A stretch of DNA of 64,000 nucleotides from Saccharopolyspora hordei (GTDB lineage Bacteria; Actinomycetota; Actinomycetes; Mycobacteriales; Pseudonocardiaceae), in the NCBI RefSeq assembly GCF_013410345.1, contig NZ_JACCFJ010000001.1:4005001-4069000 (forward strand). The letters run 5' to 3'. Position numbers and translations under genes: made by a program. Below are positions 8,144-19,440 of this stretch, in pieces; position 1 is the first letter of the stretch; every line of letters starts with the position of its first letter. Below the pieces are notes generated by a model. The model had not been told where the DNA came from. It was given only the letters and a program-made list of their open reading frames with translations, and searched no databases.

Positions 8144-9183
8144 TGGGTGACGGGGTGGCGATCCTGCTGGGCGCGGTGTTGCTGCTGCTCAACGCCCTGT
8201 TCGTGGGAGCGGAGTTCTCGCTGCTGTCCTCGCGGCGGGACCGGCTGGAGGCACTGGCCGCCCAGGGCCTGGCCCGGGCCCGGGTGGTGATCCGGGCCAG
8301 CCAGCAGGGCTCGCTGATGCTGGCCTCGGCCCAGCTGGGCATCACCCTGTGCTCGCTCGGCCTGGGCCGCCTCGGCGAACCCGCCGTGGCCCACCAGCTC
8401 CAGGGACCGTTCAGCGCGCTGGGCGTGCCGGAGCCGGTGACGCACGCGGTGGCCTTCACCCTCGCGTTGGCGCTGGTGGTCGTGCTGCACGTGCTCGTCG
8501 GCGAGATGGTGCCGAAGAACCTGTCCCTGGCCGAGCCGGAACGCGTGGCGCTGTGGCTGGTGCCGCCGCTGGCGGCGTTCGTCACCCTCGCCCGGCCCTT
8601 CATCGCCCTGTTCAACGCGCTGGCCAACGCCGTCCTGCGGCTGCTGCGCGTGGAACCCAAGGACGAGCTGGAGACCGCCTACACCTCCGCGGAACTCGCC
8701 GAGCTCCTCGTCGAGTCCCGTCGCGAAGGGCTCATCGACCACTCCGAGCACCGCCGCCTGACCCAGGCGCTGTCCTCGGCGCAGCACACCGTCACCGACG
8801 TCATGGTGCCCACCGAGGAGCTCATCACCCTGCCCGCGCGCCCCACCCTCGGCGACGTCCAGCACGCCGTGGCCACCACCGGCTTCTCCCGCTTCCCCGT
8901 CCGGGGCCACGACGGCACCCTGCAGGGCTACCTGCACATCAAGGACGTCCTGGACCAGGCCGGTCAGGACCCCTCGACACCGATCGCGCCCGCCCTCATC
9001 CGGCGGCTGTCCACGGTCCCGGCCGACGCCCGGCTGGACCAGGCCCTGACCTCCCTGCAGCGCTCCGGCAGCCACCTCGCCACCGCCACCGACACCACCG
9101 GCGCCCCCGTCGGCGTCGTGGCCCTCGAGGACCTCGTCGAGGAGTACGTCGGCACCGTCCGGGACGGCACCCACGTGCGCTGA
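8143..9183 (+). CDS. Second CNNM-type CBS membrane protein, lacking the CorC_HlyC domain
   Basis: The 346-residue protein has the same DUF21 membrane domain (residues about 1-180, with GEMVPKNLSLAEPERVAL) and a CBS pair (about 200-335, with DVMVPTEELITL and GVVALEDLVEEYVGTV). It ends soon after the second CBS motif, so the transporter-associated domain present in its neighbour is missing. The ATG shares one base with the preceding TGA. Side-by-side pairs of long and short CNNM proteins are common in actinobacteria and may form a hetero-oligomer. Transport role is inferred from the family. Confidence 0.84.
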   Translation: MGDGVAILLGAVLLLLNALFVGAEFSLLSSRRDRLEALAAQGLARARVVIRASQQGSLMLASAQLGITLCSLGLGRLGEPAVAHQLQGPFSALGVPEPVTHAVAFTLALALVVVLHVLVGEMVPKNLSLAEPERVALWLVPPLAAFVTLARPFIALFNALANAVLRLLRVEPKDELETAYTSAELAELLVESRREGLIDHSEHRRLTQALSSAQHTVTDVMVPTEELITLPARPTLGDVQHAVATTGFSRFPVRGHDGTLQGYLHIKDVLDQAGQDPSTPIAPALIRRLSTVPADARLDQALTSLQRSGSHLATATDTTGAPVGVVALEDLVEEYVGTVRDGTHVR

Positions 9184-9251
9184 CACCACCCGCGGTGAGC
9201 GATTGCCCCGTCCTCGCCACCCGATCGGGCGATGTGCGAGATGATCGGGTG

Positions 9252-10758
9252 GTGCCACGCCTCACGGACACCGCGCCCGAACGTCGACTGGTCGGAGCCC
9301 GCTACCGGCTGGACAGGGCCATCGGGACCGGCGCGATGGGGTGCGTGTGGGCGGGGACCGACGAGCTGCTGCGCCGCCCCGTCGCCGTCAAGGAGCTCCG
9401 GCTGCCGCCCGGCCTCACCCCGGAGCAGGCGGCGGACCTGCGCGAACGCGCACTGCGCGAGGCGCGGACGATGGCCGCGCTCAACCACCCGAACACGGTG
9501 CTGCTCTACGACGTCGCGCGGGAGGACGACCGGCCGTACGTCGTGATGGAGCTCGTGCGCGGGGTGAGCCTGTCCCGGCTGCTCAGCAAGCACGGTGCGC
9601 TGCCGCCCGAGGCGCTGGCCGTGGTCGCCGACGGCGTGGCGGCGGCGCTGCAGGCGGCGCACGAGGTGGGCATCGTGCACCGCGACGTCAAGCCCGGCAA
9701 CGTGCTGCTCGGCGCCGACCGCCTGGTCAAGCTCGCCGACTTCGGCATCGCCCGCAGCGTCGCGGAGACCACCCTCACCCACTCCGGCGCGCTGGTCGGG
9801 ACGCCCGCTTTCCTGGCGCCGGAGGTCGCGATGGGCGGTGAGCTCGACCCGAGCGCCGACCTGTGGAGCTTCGGCGCCCTGCTGTTCGCCGCGGCCGAGG
9901 GGCGGCTGCCCTACGAGAGCGCCGGTGACCCGCTGATCACCATCAGCTCGATCGTGCACGGCCCGGTGCCCGCGCACCGGCAGACGGGGCCGATCGGCGA
10001 GGTGATCAGCAGGGTTGATGGTCAAGGACCCGTCCCGCCGGATGCCGCTGCTGGAGGTCCGGCAGCGGGTGCACGACCTGGCGCGCCAGGCGGGGGCGCA
10101 CCCGTTCGCGGACCACCTCCGTGACGTCGAGCCCGAACCGGCCACCTCCGCCGCACCGCCGTCCGGCCAGCCCACGGCCCAGGCACCCGCGGCGCCGGCG
10201 GCGAAGCGCCCCACCACCCGCGCCGCGGTGGTGCTCGGTGCGGCCGCGCTGCTCGCGGTGGGCGCCGCGACCGGCGGTTACCTGCTGGGACGGGCCGGTG
10301 GACCGGCCCCCGGGGCCTCCCCCACCCGAGGGACGCCCGCCCCGGCCGCCGCGGACGACCCCTTCCGAGCGCTGGAAGCCGAGCACGCGTCCGGTGGTGA
10401 CGGGGTCGGCTCCGAGCCCGGCGCGGACGGGGTGGTCCAGTTCGTCGGCGGGATGGCGGACGGCACCTCGCTCACCTTCCCCGCTGCGGACTTCGGCTCC
10501 GCCACCGCCACCGAGGTCTCCGCCCGGCTGCGCGTCCTCACCAGCGACGCCCACGGCAAGATCGAGATTCGCCTGGGCGGTCCGTCCGGTGAGCTGGTCG
10601 CCAAGGTCCCGGTGACCCCGAAGGGCGGCGAGGACTGGAAGGAGGTGCCGGTCGAGCTGGTGCGCCCGGTGACCGGGCAGCACACCGTGCACCTGTCGGT
10701 CTTCGCCGACGAGTCCGCACCCGTCCTGGACCTGGACTGGGTGCGGTTCCACCGCTGA
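9252..10758 (+). pseudogene. Ser/Thr protein kinase with membrane anchor and CBM-like ectodomain, broken by a one-base frameshift
   Basis: Frame one (GTG at 9249 or 9252 up to about 10013) encodes a PknB-type kinase domain: IGTGAMG loop, VAVKEL lysine, VHRDVKPGN catalytic loop, LADFGIA and GTPAFLAPE. At 10011-10014 one extra G in AGGG pushes the frame off; removing it gives SRLMVKDPSRRMPLLEVR, the expected kinase C-lobe ending. The second frame (10015-10758, 247 codons) goes on with a Pro/Ala-rich juxtamembrane region, one membrane helix (AAVVLGAAALLAVGAATGG) and an extracellular domain like CBM6/CBM35 (FRALEAEHASGGDGVG, then VLDLDWVRF at the end). The original frame reads on without sense to about 10124. 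It is either a sequencing error or a real lesion. Confidence 0.75.
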
Positions 10759-10780
10759 TGCCGACTACCCTGGACGGGCG

Positions 10781-11683
10781 ATGACCGTGCTGTCCGAAGA
10801 CCAGTGGCGGGCCCGGCAGGCCGCCCACCGCGAACGCGTGGCCACCTGGACCCGACCGCACCGGCAGCGCCGCCACGAGCACCGCAAGCACCCGGTGCTC
10901 GACTTCCTGTTCACCTACTACTCGTTCCGCCCGGCGCGGCTGGAGCGCTGGCAGCCGGGAGTGGGCGTCGCACTGGCCGGGGGCGAGGAGTTCCTGGAGC
11001 GGCGCGGCTTCACCACGACCCCGGACGGCGTGGCGCTCGACCCCGCGGCGTTCACCGAGAAGCGCCGCAGCACCGCGGAGTTCGTGCTGGGGCTGCTCAC
11101 CGCCACCGCGTCCCGCAAGGCCCGGCTGGGCTGCTTCGGGCTGCACGAGTGGGCCATGGTCTACCGCACCCAGCCCGCCGACCTGCGCCACGCCGGCTGG
11201 CCGCTGCGGCTCGGGCACGCGGGCACCGACGAGGTCGTGGAGTCGATGCAGGTGACCTGCACGCACTACGACGCGTTCCGGTTCTTCACCCCGCCCGCCC
11301 GGCCGCTCAACGCGTTCCAGCCCGAGCGCGCCGACCAGGTCCGCCTCGAGCAGCCGGGCTGCCTGCACGCGAACATGGACCTGTTCAAGTGGAGCTACAA
11401 GCTGGACCCGTTCGTGCCCGCCGAACTGGTCGCGGACTGCTTCGACCTGGCTGTGCGGGTGCGCGAGCTGGACATGCGGGCCAGCCCCTACGACCTGCGG
11501 GAACTCGGCTACGAGCCGGTCCCGGTCGAGACGCCCGAGGGGCGCGCCGAGTACGTCCGGCAGCAGCGGGCGTTCGCCGAGGAGGCCGCTGGCCTGCGCC
11601 AGCGGCTCATCGACACCTGCCGCGAGCTGCTCCGCTGGGCCGACGCCGGTTCCGCGGCTCCCACCGGGTCGGCCGCGCGCTGA
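10781..11683 (+). CDS. Conserved actinobacterial protein, often labelled 3-methyladenine DNA glycosylase
   Basis: A 300-residue soluble protein with HRKHPVLDFLFTYYSFRPAR near residues 37-56 and FGLHEWAMVYR near residue 120. These stretches mark a conserved actinobacterial family that databases often name 3-methyladenine DNA glycosylase, although I see no recognised glycosylase motif such as an HhH-GPD. The role should be treated as unknown. The start is an ATG 22 bases after the kinase gene, so both may be cotranscribed. It is convergent with the SGNH hydrolase gene, with only 10 bases between stops. Confidence 0.6.
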   Translation: MTVLSEDQWRARQAAHRERVATWTRPHRQRRHEHRKHPVLDFLFTYYSFRPARLERWQPGVGVALAGGEEFLERRGFTTTPDGVALDPAAFTEKRRSTAEFVLGLLTATASRKARLGCFGLHEWAMVYRTQPADLRHAGWPLRLGHAGTDEVVESMQVTCTHYDAFRFFTPPARPLNAFQPERADQVRLEQPGCLHANMDLFKWSYKLDPFVPAELVADCFDLAVRVRELDMRASPYDLRELGYEPVPVETPEGRAEYVRQQRAFAEEAAGLRQRLIDTCRELLRWADAGSAAPTGSAAR

Positions 11684-11693
11684 CGCCCCCGGC

Positions 11694-12872
11694 TCAGGGC
11701 GCGGCGAACGGGCCTCCGGGGCCGAAGACCCGCTCCGTGAAGCGCTCGGCGATCCGCTGGTGCGTGGCGGCGTCGGGGTGCAGCGCGTCGGGCAGCGGCA
11801 GCTCGGCGAAGTCCTCCTCGCCGTAGAGCTCGCGCCCGTCCAGGTGGTGCAGGTTCGGGTCGTCGGCCGCCCGCTGCGCGGTGATGCGGGCCAGCTCGTC
11901 GCGGATCACGGTGAGCGTGAGCTTGCCCGCGGCGCGCTCCGCCGGGTCGCCGGTGGCGCGGAACCGCACCACCCCGTCGTCGAACACGGGGGCGCCAGGG
12001 CCGGGGGTGTCCTCGTGGATCGGGCACAGGATCGGCGAGACCACCAGCAGCGGCGTGTCCGGGTGGCCCTCGCGGATGGTGTCGAGGAACCCGTGCACCG
12101 CCGGGCCGAACGCGCGCAACCGCATCAGGTCGGCGTTGACCACGTTGATGCCGAGCTTGACGCTGATCAGGTCCGCCGGGGTGTCGCGCAGGGCGCGCGC
12201 GGTGAACGGGTCGAGCAGCGCGCTGCCGCCCAGGCCGAGGTTGACCAGCTCCACGCCGCCCGCGGCGGCCGCCAGCGCGGGCCAGGTCGTGCTGGAGCTC
12301 TCGGCGTTCGAGCCGTGGCTGATCGAGCTGCCGTGGTGCAGCCACACCCGGCGGCCGTGGGGCGCGACGGGCTCGACCGGGGCGTCGGTGCGCAGCGCGA
12401 CGAGCTCGGTGACCTCCCGGTACGGCAACCAGATCGCCACGTCCTTCGGCTCGGCGGCCAGCCCGGTGAACCGCACGGTCGCCACCGGCCCGGAGTCGGT
12501 GGTCCTGGTCCCGGTGGCCATGTCGATGGTCAGCACGTTGCCGCCGTCCGCGGTGGCCCGGTCCACCAGGCGCCCGTCGACGACGAGGTCGTAGGCGTCA
12601 CCGGGCAGGGCCTGGGCGCCGCGGTAGACGGTCTTGGTCGGCAGCACGTCCAGCTCGATGGCCGTCGCCGCGGTCCGGAAGACGAGCCGCACCCCGGAGG
12701 GTTGGGCCTCCACCACGGCCAGCTGCCCGTCGGCGCACTGCGCGCGAGCTCGCGCGGGCAGCCGGTGCGGCAGCACGCCGTGCTCGGTGCGCTCCAGTTC
12801 CAGCGCCCCGCGCAGCAGGTCCTCGGTGATCGGCGTGGTGGTCCACGGCGCGGAGTCGTCCATGATCGTCAC
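11694..12872 (-). CDS. SGNH/GDSL-family hydrolase
   Basis: About 392 residues in two parts: an N-terminal beta-rich domain (about 1-165) and a C-terminal SGNH hydrolase domain. Block I is GSSISHGSNAES (nucleophile Ser in the GxS turn), block II the Gly in LVNLGLGGSALLD, block III the Asn in KLGINVVNADL, and block V the Asp-His pair in PDALHPDAATHQ. It should cleave an ester, perhaps an acetyl group on a sugar, in the cytoplasm, since no signal peptide is seen. GTG 12872 is chosen because GGGGAGAGAGG precedes it; an ATG nine bases later is also possible. It follows the efflux pump gene by 34 bases on the same strand. Confidence 0.78.
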   Translation of the reverse strand: MTIMDDSAPWTTTPITEDLLRGALELERTEHGVLPHRLPARARAQCADGQLAVVEAQPSGVRLVFRTAATAIELDVLPTKTVYRGAQALPGDAYDLVVDGRLVDRATADGGNVLTIDMATGTRTTDSGPVATVRFTGLAAEPKDVAIWLPYREVTELVALRTDAPVEPVAPHGRRVWLHHGSSISHGSNAESSSTTWPALAAAAGGVELVNLGLGGSALLDPFTARALRDTPADLISVKLGINVVNADLMRLRAFGPAVHGFLDTIREGHPDTPLLVVSPILCPIHEDTPGPGAPVFDDGVVRFRATGDPAERAAGKLTLTVIRDELARITAQRAADDPNLHHLDGRELYGEEDFAELPLPDALHPDAATHQRIAERFTERVFGPGGPFAAP

Positions 12873-12906
12873 ACTTCCACCTCTCTCCCCAGGACGCATC
12901 CGGTTT

Positions 12907-14088
12907 TCACCCCGCGCGGCGCGCCAGCAGCGCGAAGACGACGACGGCGGCCAGCGACAGCGAGCCGATGACCAGGCCCATCGGCAGGGCGGTGCCGGTG
13001 CCCGCCGAGCCGACCAGCGGGGCGGCCAGCGCCCCGGCCGAGAACTGCATCACACCCAGCAGCGCCGAGGCGCTCCCCGCGGTCTCCGGGTGCCCGGACA
13101 GCGCCAGCGCCGTGGCGTTCGGCGAGACCATGCCGACGCTGGCCACGACGAGGAACAGCGCGGGCAGCAGCCCGGCCAGTCCCGCCCCGAGCGCCGCGGA
13201 CGCCGCCACCGCGACCCCACCGAGCGCGTTGCAGGTCAGGCCGACGGCCAGCAGGCGGCGGGGTCCGGCGCGCCCGACCAGCCGGGCGTTGAGCTGTCCG
13301 ACCAGGACGATGCCCAGCGCGTTGGTCCCGAAGACCAGGCTGAAGGCCTGCGGTGACAGGCCGAAGACGTCCTGGAGCACGAACGACGAGCCCGAGATGT
13401 AGGCGAACATCGCGGAGAAGGCCAGCGCCGCCGACAGCGCGTGGCCGACGAACGCGCGATCGGCGAGCAGCGTGCGGAAGGTGCGCAGCGTGCCGCCCAG
13501 GTCCCCCGCTCGCCGGGCGGGCGGGGGCAGCGTCTCCGGCACGCCGAAGGCGGCCGCGGCCAGCAGCGCGGCCCCGATGACCGCGAGGGCCAGGAACACC
13601 CCGCGCCAGGACGTCACGGTCAGCAGCTGCCCGCCGAGGAGCGGCGCGAGGATCGGCGCCAGCCCGTTGACCAGCATGAGCAGCGAGAAGAACCGGGCCA
13701 TCGCCGCGCCCGAGTACAGGTCGCGCACCACGGCCCGCGCGATGACGATCCCGGCGGCGCCGCCCAGTCCCTGCACCAGCCGCAGCCCGGCCAGCGCGGG
13801 CGCGGACGGGGCGGCCGCGCACAGCAGCGAGGCCAGCGCGAACACCACCAGGCCGACCAGCAGCGGACGTCGCCGGCCGAAGGTGTCCGAGAGCGGCCCG
13901 GCGAACAGCTGACCCACCGCGAGCCCGAGCGTGCAGCCGGTCAACGACAGCTGCACCTGCGCGGCGTCCGCGCCGAGCTCCGCGGCGATCTGCGGGAAGG
14001 CGGGCAGGTACATGTCGATGGCCAGCGGGCCGAACGCGGACAGCCCGCCCAGGATCAGCACGTACTTGGCCCGGTTCGGTGCAGACAT
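12907..14088 (-). CDS. Bcr/CflA family drug-resistance MFS transporter
   Basis: A 393-residue, 12-helix transporter of the DHA1/Bcr-CflA group. The first loop shows GPLSDTFGRRRPLL, the MFS motif A, and the start LGGLSAFGPLAIDMYLPAFP is characteristic of the Bcr/CflA subfamily, as is the GLGGAAGIVIARAVVRDLY stretch in helix 4. Family members export drugs such as bicyclomycin or cysteine and similar compounds. ATG 14088 is preferred over an upstream in-frame start since the Bcr-type N terminus begins there. An inverted repeat at 14128-14148 could be its operator. The SGNH hydrolase gene follows. Confidence 0.85.
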   Translation of the reverse strand: MSAPNRAKYVLILGGLSAFGPLAIDMYLPAFPQIAAELGADAAQVQLSLTGCTLGLAVGQLFAGPLSDTFGRRRPLLVGLVVFALASLLCAAAPSAPALAGLRLVQGLGGAAGIVIARAVVRDLYSGAAMARFFSLLMLVNGLAPILAPLLGGQLLTVTSWRGVFLALAVIGAALLAAAAFGVPETLPPPARRAGDLGGTLRTFRTLLADRAFVGHALSAALAFSAMFAYISGSSFVLQDVFGLSPQAFSLVFGTNALGIVLVGQLNARLVGRAGPRRLLAVGLTCNALGGVAVAASAALGAGLAGLLPALFLVVASVGMVSPNATALALSGHPETAGSASALLGVMQFSAGALAAPLVGSAGTGTALPMGLVIGSLSLAAVVVFALLARRAG

Positions 14089-14127
14089 CCCCCGCCTCGT
14101 TCGTTCGCCGCGCGAATGACCCTCGAG

Positions 14128-14148
14128 CACGGTATACGACACCGTGCA
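14128..14148. promoter_or_regulatory. Inverted repeat GCACGGT-N7-ACCGTGC, candidate operator
   Basis: Perfect 7-bp arms with a 7-base spacer lie 40 bases upstream of the Bcr/CflA efflux gene start. The size and place fit a dimeric repressor site. No regulator gene is adjacent, so the binding protein is unknown. Confidence 0.4.
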
Positions 14149-14322
14149 CCGCGATGAGCCCGGTGGTCCTCACCGCCTGCCGGCCAGTGGTCCACATCGG
14201 ACGATGGTCCACAGTGGAGTGCCGACGCACCGGACCGGTGTCGGGACCGTGCGTGGCCCGCTCACCCGCTCGGCGGCCGCGGCAGGGCGGAACACGTTGC
14301 TGCGCCTGGCGATCACGCACGG

Positions 14323-14370
14323 GGCTGGCCGCGTGCGTCCCGAGGGGGAACGCGGGAGACACGCGGCCAG
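14323..14370. repeat. Perfect 12-bp inverted repeat, strong hairpin in a divergent spacer
   Basis: GCTGGCCGCGTG (14323-14334) pairs perfectly with CACGCGGCCAGC (14359-14370); the 24-base loop can form further CCCG/CGGG pairs. Since both flanking genes start here, it is not an ordinary terminator for either. It could end an unannotated small RNA. Confidence 0.5.
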
Positions 14371-14616
14371 CGGCCGCCATGGTACCCGTCGTGCGGGCGC
14401 TCGATCATCGCCGCTCACCCGGGCGCAGGAGGCCGGACCACCGGGTCGCGCGCCTCGGGCACCGGACCGACTCGACCGTCCTGCGGTCGCTCGCGCAGCG
14501 CGCGCCGGGCGCGTACGTCAGCGGGCGTAGCCGAGGTTCAGCGCCGCGACGGACGAGCGGACCCGCCGGTTCGGCCACGCTGCGACGAGACGAGCCGCAC
14601 CGACGAGGAGGACCCG

Positions 14617-15168
14617 ATGACGACCACGACCACGCGCCGGCTCAGCGCACGCGGACGCAAGGTGTACCTGGTCGTGCACCTGCTCGCGGCGGCGGCCTGG
14701 TTCGGCACCGACCTCGCCCTGGGCGTCCTGGTCGCCACGGCCGGGCTCACGAGCTCCCCGCAGACGGCCGGTGCCGCGCTGCAGGCCGCCGCGATCGTCG
14801 CCGTCTGGCCGATGCTCACCGCCAGCCTCGTGTGCCTGGCCTCCGGGGTGGTGCTCGGGCTGGGCACCAAGTACGGACTGCTGCGCTACTGGTGGGTGGT
14901 GGTCAAGTTCGCCATCAACCTGCTCTACGCGGTCCTCATCGTCGTCGCGCTGCGCCCGACCGTCGAACGGGCGGCCGACGCCGGCGCCCGACTGGTCGCC
15001 GGGGACGGTGCCGCGCTCGCCGCGACGCTGCTCCCGCCGGTGGTGGTCGGTCCGACCCTGCTGCTCACCGCCTACCTGCTGTCGGTGTTCAAGCCGTGGG
15101 GCCGCACCCGGCAGCCGAGGCGCGCCGCCGGCCGGCTGCAGGCGGCACCGAGCCGCTCGGCGAGCTGA
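14617..15168 (+). CDS. Small integral membrane protein (DUF2269-like)
   Basis: A 183-residue protein with four predicted membrane helices: VYLVVHLLAAAAWFGTDLAL, AAAIVAVWPMLTASLVCLAS, YWWVVVKFAINLLYAVLIV and LLPPVVVGPTLLLTAYLLSV, followed by a basic C-terminal tail. The opening helix with a HLLAAAAWFG pattern recalls DUF2269-type membrane proteins with an N-terminal His. A CGAGGAGGA ribosome site precedes the ATG. No catalytic motif is visible and the function is unknown. A strong terminator (15185-15220) follows. Confidence 0.65.
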   Translation: MTTTTTRRLSARGRKVYLVVHLLAAAAWFGTDLALGVLVATAGLTSSPQTAGAALQAAAIVAVWPMLTASLVCLASGVVLGLGTKYGLLRYWWVVVKFAINLLYAVLIVVALRPTVERAADAGARLVAGDGAALAATLLPPVVVGPTLLLTAYLLSVFKPWGRTRQPRRAAGRLQAAPSRSAS

Positions 15169-15184
15169 CACCGCACCGGAACGC

Positions 15185-15220
15185 AGGAGCGCCCCGGACC
15201 GCGGGGTCCGGGGCGCTCCT
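15185..15220. terminator. Bidirectional hairpin terminator
   Basis: A perfect 16-bp stem (15185-15200 with 15205-15220) closed by a four-base loop lies between the convergent small membrane protein gene and the HesB-like gene. Confidence 0.82.
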
Positions 15221-15232
15221 CGAGTCGTCGGT

Positions 15233-15502
15233 TCAGTCGCGGACGGCCAGCGCCAGGTCGCCGTTGGCGTCCCGCTCGGCGTCGAGCGTCTTGTCCCCGA
15301 GCAGCTCGGCGACCTGCGGCTCGAGGAACACCCGGACGCCGGACGCCTCGACCACCTGGTCGCCCGCCTGGGGCTGCTCGGCGATCGACGCCTGCAGTCC
15401 GTCGCCACCCGGTGCGATGCGCAGACCGGATCCTTCTTGAGAGTCACCCCCCACGAGGACGAGCTTGATGACCTCGGCGGCGCTCTCACTGATGGTGAGC
15501 AT
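15233..15502 (-). CDS. HesB/IscA-fold protein without the Fe-S cysteines
   Basis: An 89-residue protein with the A-type carrier opening MLTISESAAEVIKLVL and a middle GLRIAPGG stretch, like HesB/IscA/ErpA proteins. The three conserved cysteines of that family are missing; the translated protein holds no Cys at all. It is therefore unlikely to carry an Fe-S cluster. Similar cysteine-less small proteins in actinobacteria are labelled HesB-like or adhesin. The ATG at 15502 follows GAGAGGGAG. It sits downstream of gcvP but beyond a terminator, so it is likely a separate unit. Confidence 0.68.
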   Translation of the reverse strand: MLTISESAAEVIKLVLVGGDSQEGSGLRIAPGGDGLQASIAEQPQAGDQVVEASGVRVFLEPQVAELLGDKTLDAERDANGDLALAVRD

Positions 15503-15573
15503 GGTGCTCAACTCCCTCTCGGAGCGGTCACAGGTAAGGGGCCACCGTGTCATCCCTCCGGCCCACGACGCAA

Positions 15574-15608
15574 ACCGGGGCCCCACGCGCGTGTCGCAGG
15601 GCCCCGGT
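15574..15608 (-). terminator. Hairpin terminator after gcvP
   Basis: A 10-bp perfect stem ACCGGGGCCC/GGGCCCCGGT with a 15-base loop stands 14 bases after the gcvP stop and before the promoter region of the HesB-like gene. Confidence 0.7.
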
Positions 15609-15622
15609 CGTGACGGGAGTCG

Positions 15623-18508
<2,886 letters not shown>

Positions 18509-18563
18509 CGCGAACCTCAATCATCGCGGCGAACAGGGGCAGCAGTGCAGCCTCGGCTGCCTT

Positions 18564-18778
18564 GCTCTCCCCCTCTGTCACTGCTCGCGAAGCGAACGCC
18601 TGAGAGCTTCGCCCGGGGACCGGGCTTGCACCGTCGGCGGGGCGGCACCACTGCCGTGGCACCCCCACTTTCCAGAGGCATCTCGCCCGTGCGGTCCGGG
18701 TGGCCTGAGAGGTTGTCGGGGAGGGTTGCTCCTTCGGCGCCGACCACGGCTGGGCGCCGGGCCGGACTCTCCCGCACG
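18564..18778 (-). ncRNA. Tandem glycine riboswitch
   Basis: On the minus strand the leader of gcvP shows two glycine aptamers in series. The first (18778 to about 18668) carries GCGGGAGAGTCC, CGCCGAAGGAGCAA, CCTCTCAGGC and GATGCCTCTGG. The second (about 18667 to 18564) carries GCCGACGGTGCAAGCC, GAAGCTCTCAGGC and GACAGAGGGGGAGAG. These are the known conserved segments of tandem glycine riboswitches. The element ends about 55 bases before the gcvP start, leaving room for an expression platform. A TAGGCT hexamer about 10 bases upstream could be the -10 box. Confidence 0.93.
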
Positions 18779-18870
18779 GGGTCGACGATGTGTCGCAGCC
18801 TACCCGATCAGACCGGGTCCGCGGACCGCCGATGCGACCTGGAGCACAGTCGGCGTGACCGGCCGACCGG

Positions 18871-19440
18871 TCAGCCGGTCTCGGCCTTCCGCTCCCGGCG
18901 ACGGCGGGACAGCTCGTCCTCGGCCTTCACCATCTCGCCGCCGTCGGCCCGCTCGGCCGGGAACTCGTGGATGGTGCCGCTGATCTCGCGCATCGCACCG
19001 CTCACGGCGATGCCGAACACCCCCTGGCCACCCTGCAGCAGGTCGACCACCTCCTCGGCCGAGGTGCACTCGTAGACCGTCGTGCCGTCGCTGAACAGCG
19101 TCAGCTTGGCCAGGTCCTGCACGCCGCGGTTGCGCAGGTGCTCCACCGCGACCCGGATGTTGTGCAGCGACACCCCGGTGTCCAGCAGCCGCTTGACCAC
19201 CTTGAGCACCAGGATGTCCTTGAACGAGTACAGCCGCTGCGAGCCGGAGCCGGCCGCCCCGCGGATGGACGGGCCGACCAGCTTGGTGCGCGCCCAGTAG
19301 TCCAACTGGCGGTAGGTGATGCCGGCGATCTGGCAGGCGGCCGGCCCGCGGTAGCCGACCAACTCGTCCGGCAGCGAGGCGTCTGGGAACAGCTCACCCT
19401 GCTCCACGGCAGCATCCCCGTTGGACGCTTCCTCGACCAC
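18871..19440 (-). CDS. MerR family transcriptional regulator (Rv1830 type)
   Basis: A 189-residue MerR-type regulator with an N-terminal winged HTH: QIAGITYRQLDYWARTKLV near residues 38-56 and GSGSQRLYSFKDILVLKVVK near residue 65, then a C-terminal effector-like domain with FSDGTTVYECTSAEEVVDLL. It closely resembles mycobacterial Rv1830, found beside the DUF151 and gcvP genes there as here. GTG 19440 is selected since GGGGAGGCAGG lies right before it; upstream in-frame sequence looks non-coding. The gene is 92 bases upstream of the glycine riboswitch. DNA target not known from sequence. Confidence 0.88.
   Translation of the reverse strand: MVEEASNGDAAVEQGELFPDASLPDELVGYRGPAACQIAGITYRQLDYWARTKLVGPSIRGAAGSGSQRLYSFKDILVLKVVKRLLDTGVSLHNIRVAVEHLRNRGVQDLAKLTLFSDGTTVYECTSAEEVVDLLQGGQGVFGIAVSGAMREISGTIHEFPAERADGGEMVKAEDELSRRRRERKAETG

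Larger units (their letters stand above)
14089..14616. other. 528-base divergent intergenic region without a recognisable gene
   Basis: Between the Bcr/CflA gene and the small membrane protein gene I see no frame that resembles a protein. The region holds an inverted repeat (14128-14148), two direct copies of TGGTCCACA (14188 and 14205), and a perfect 12-bp inverted repeat (14323-14370). Each is listed separately or in the findings. Promoters for both flanking genes should lie here. Confidence 0.6.
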
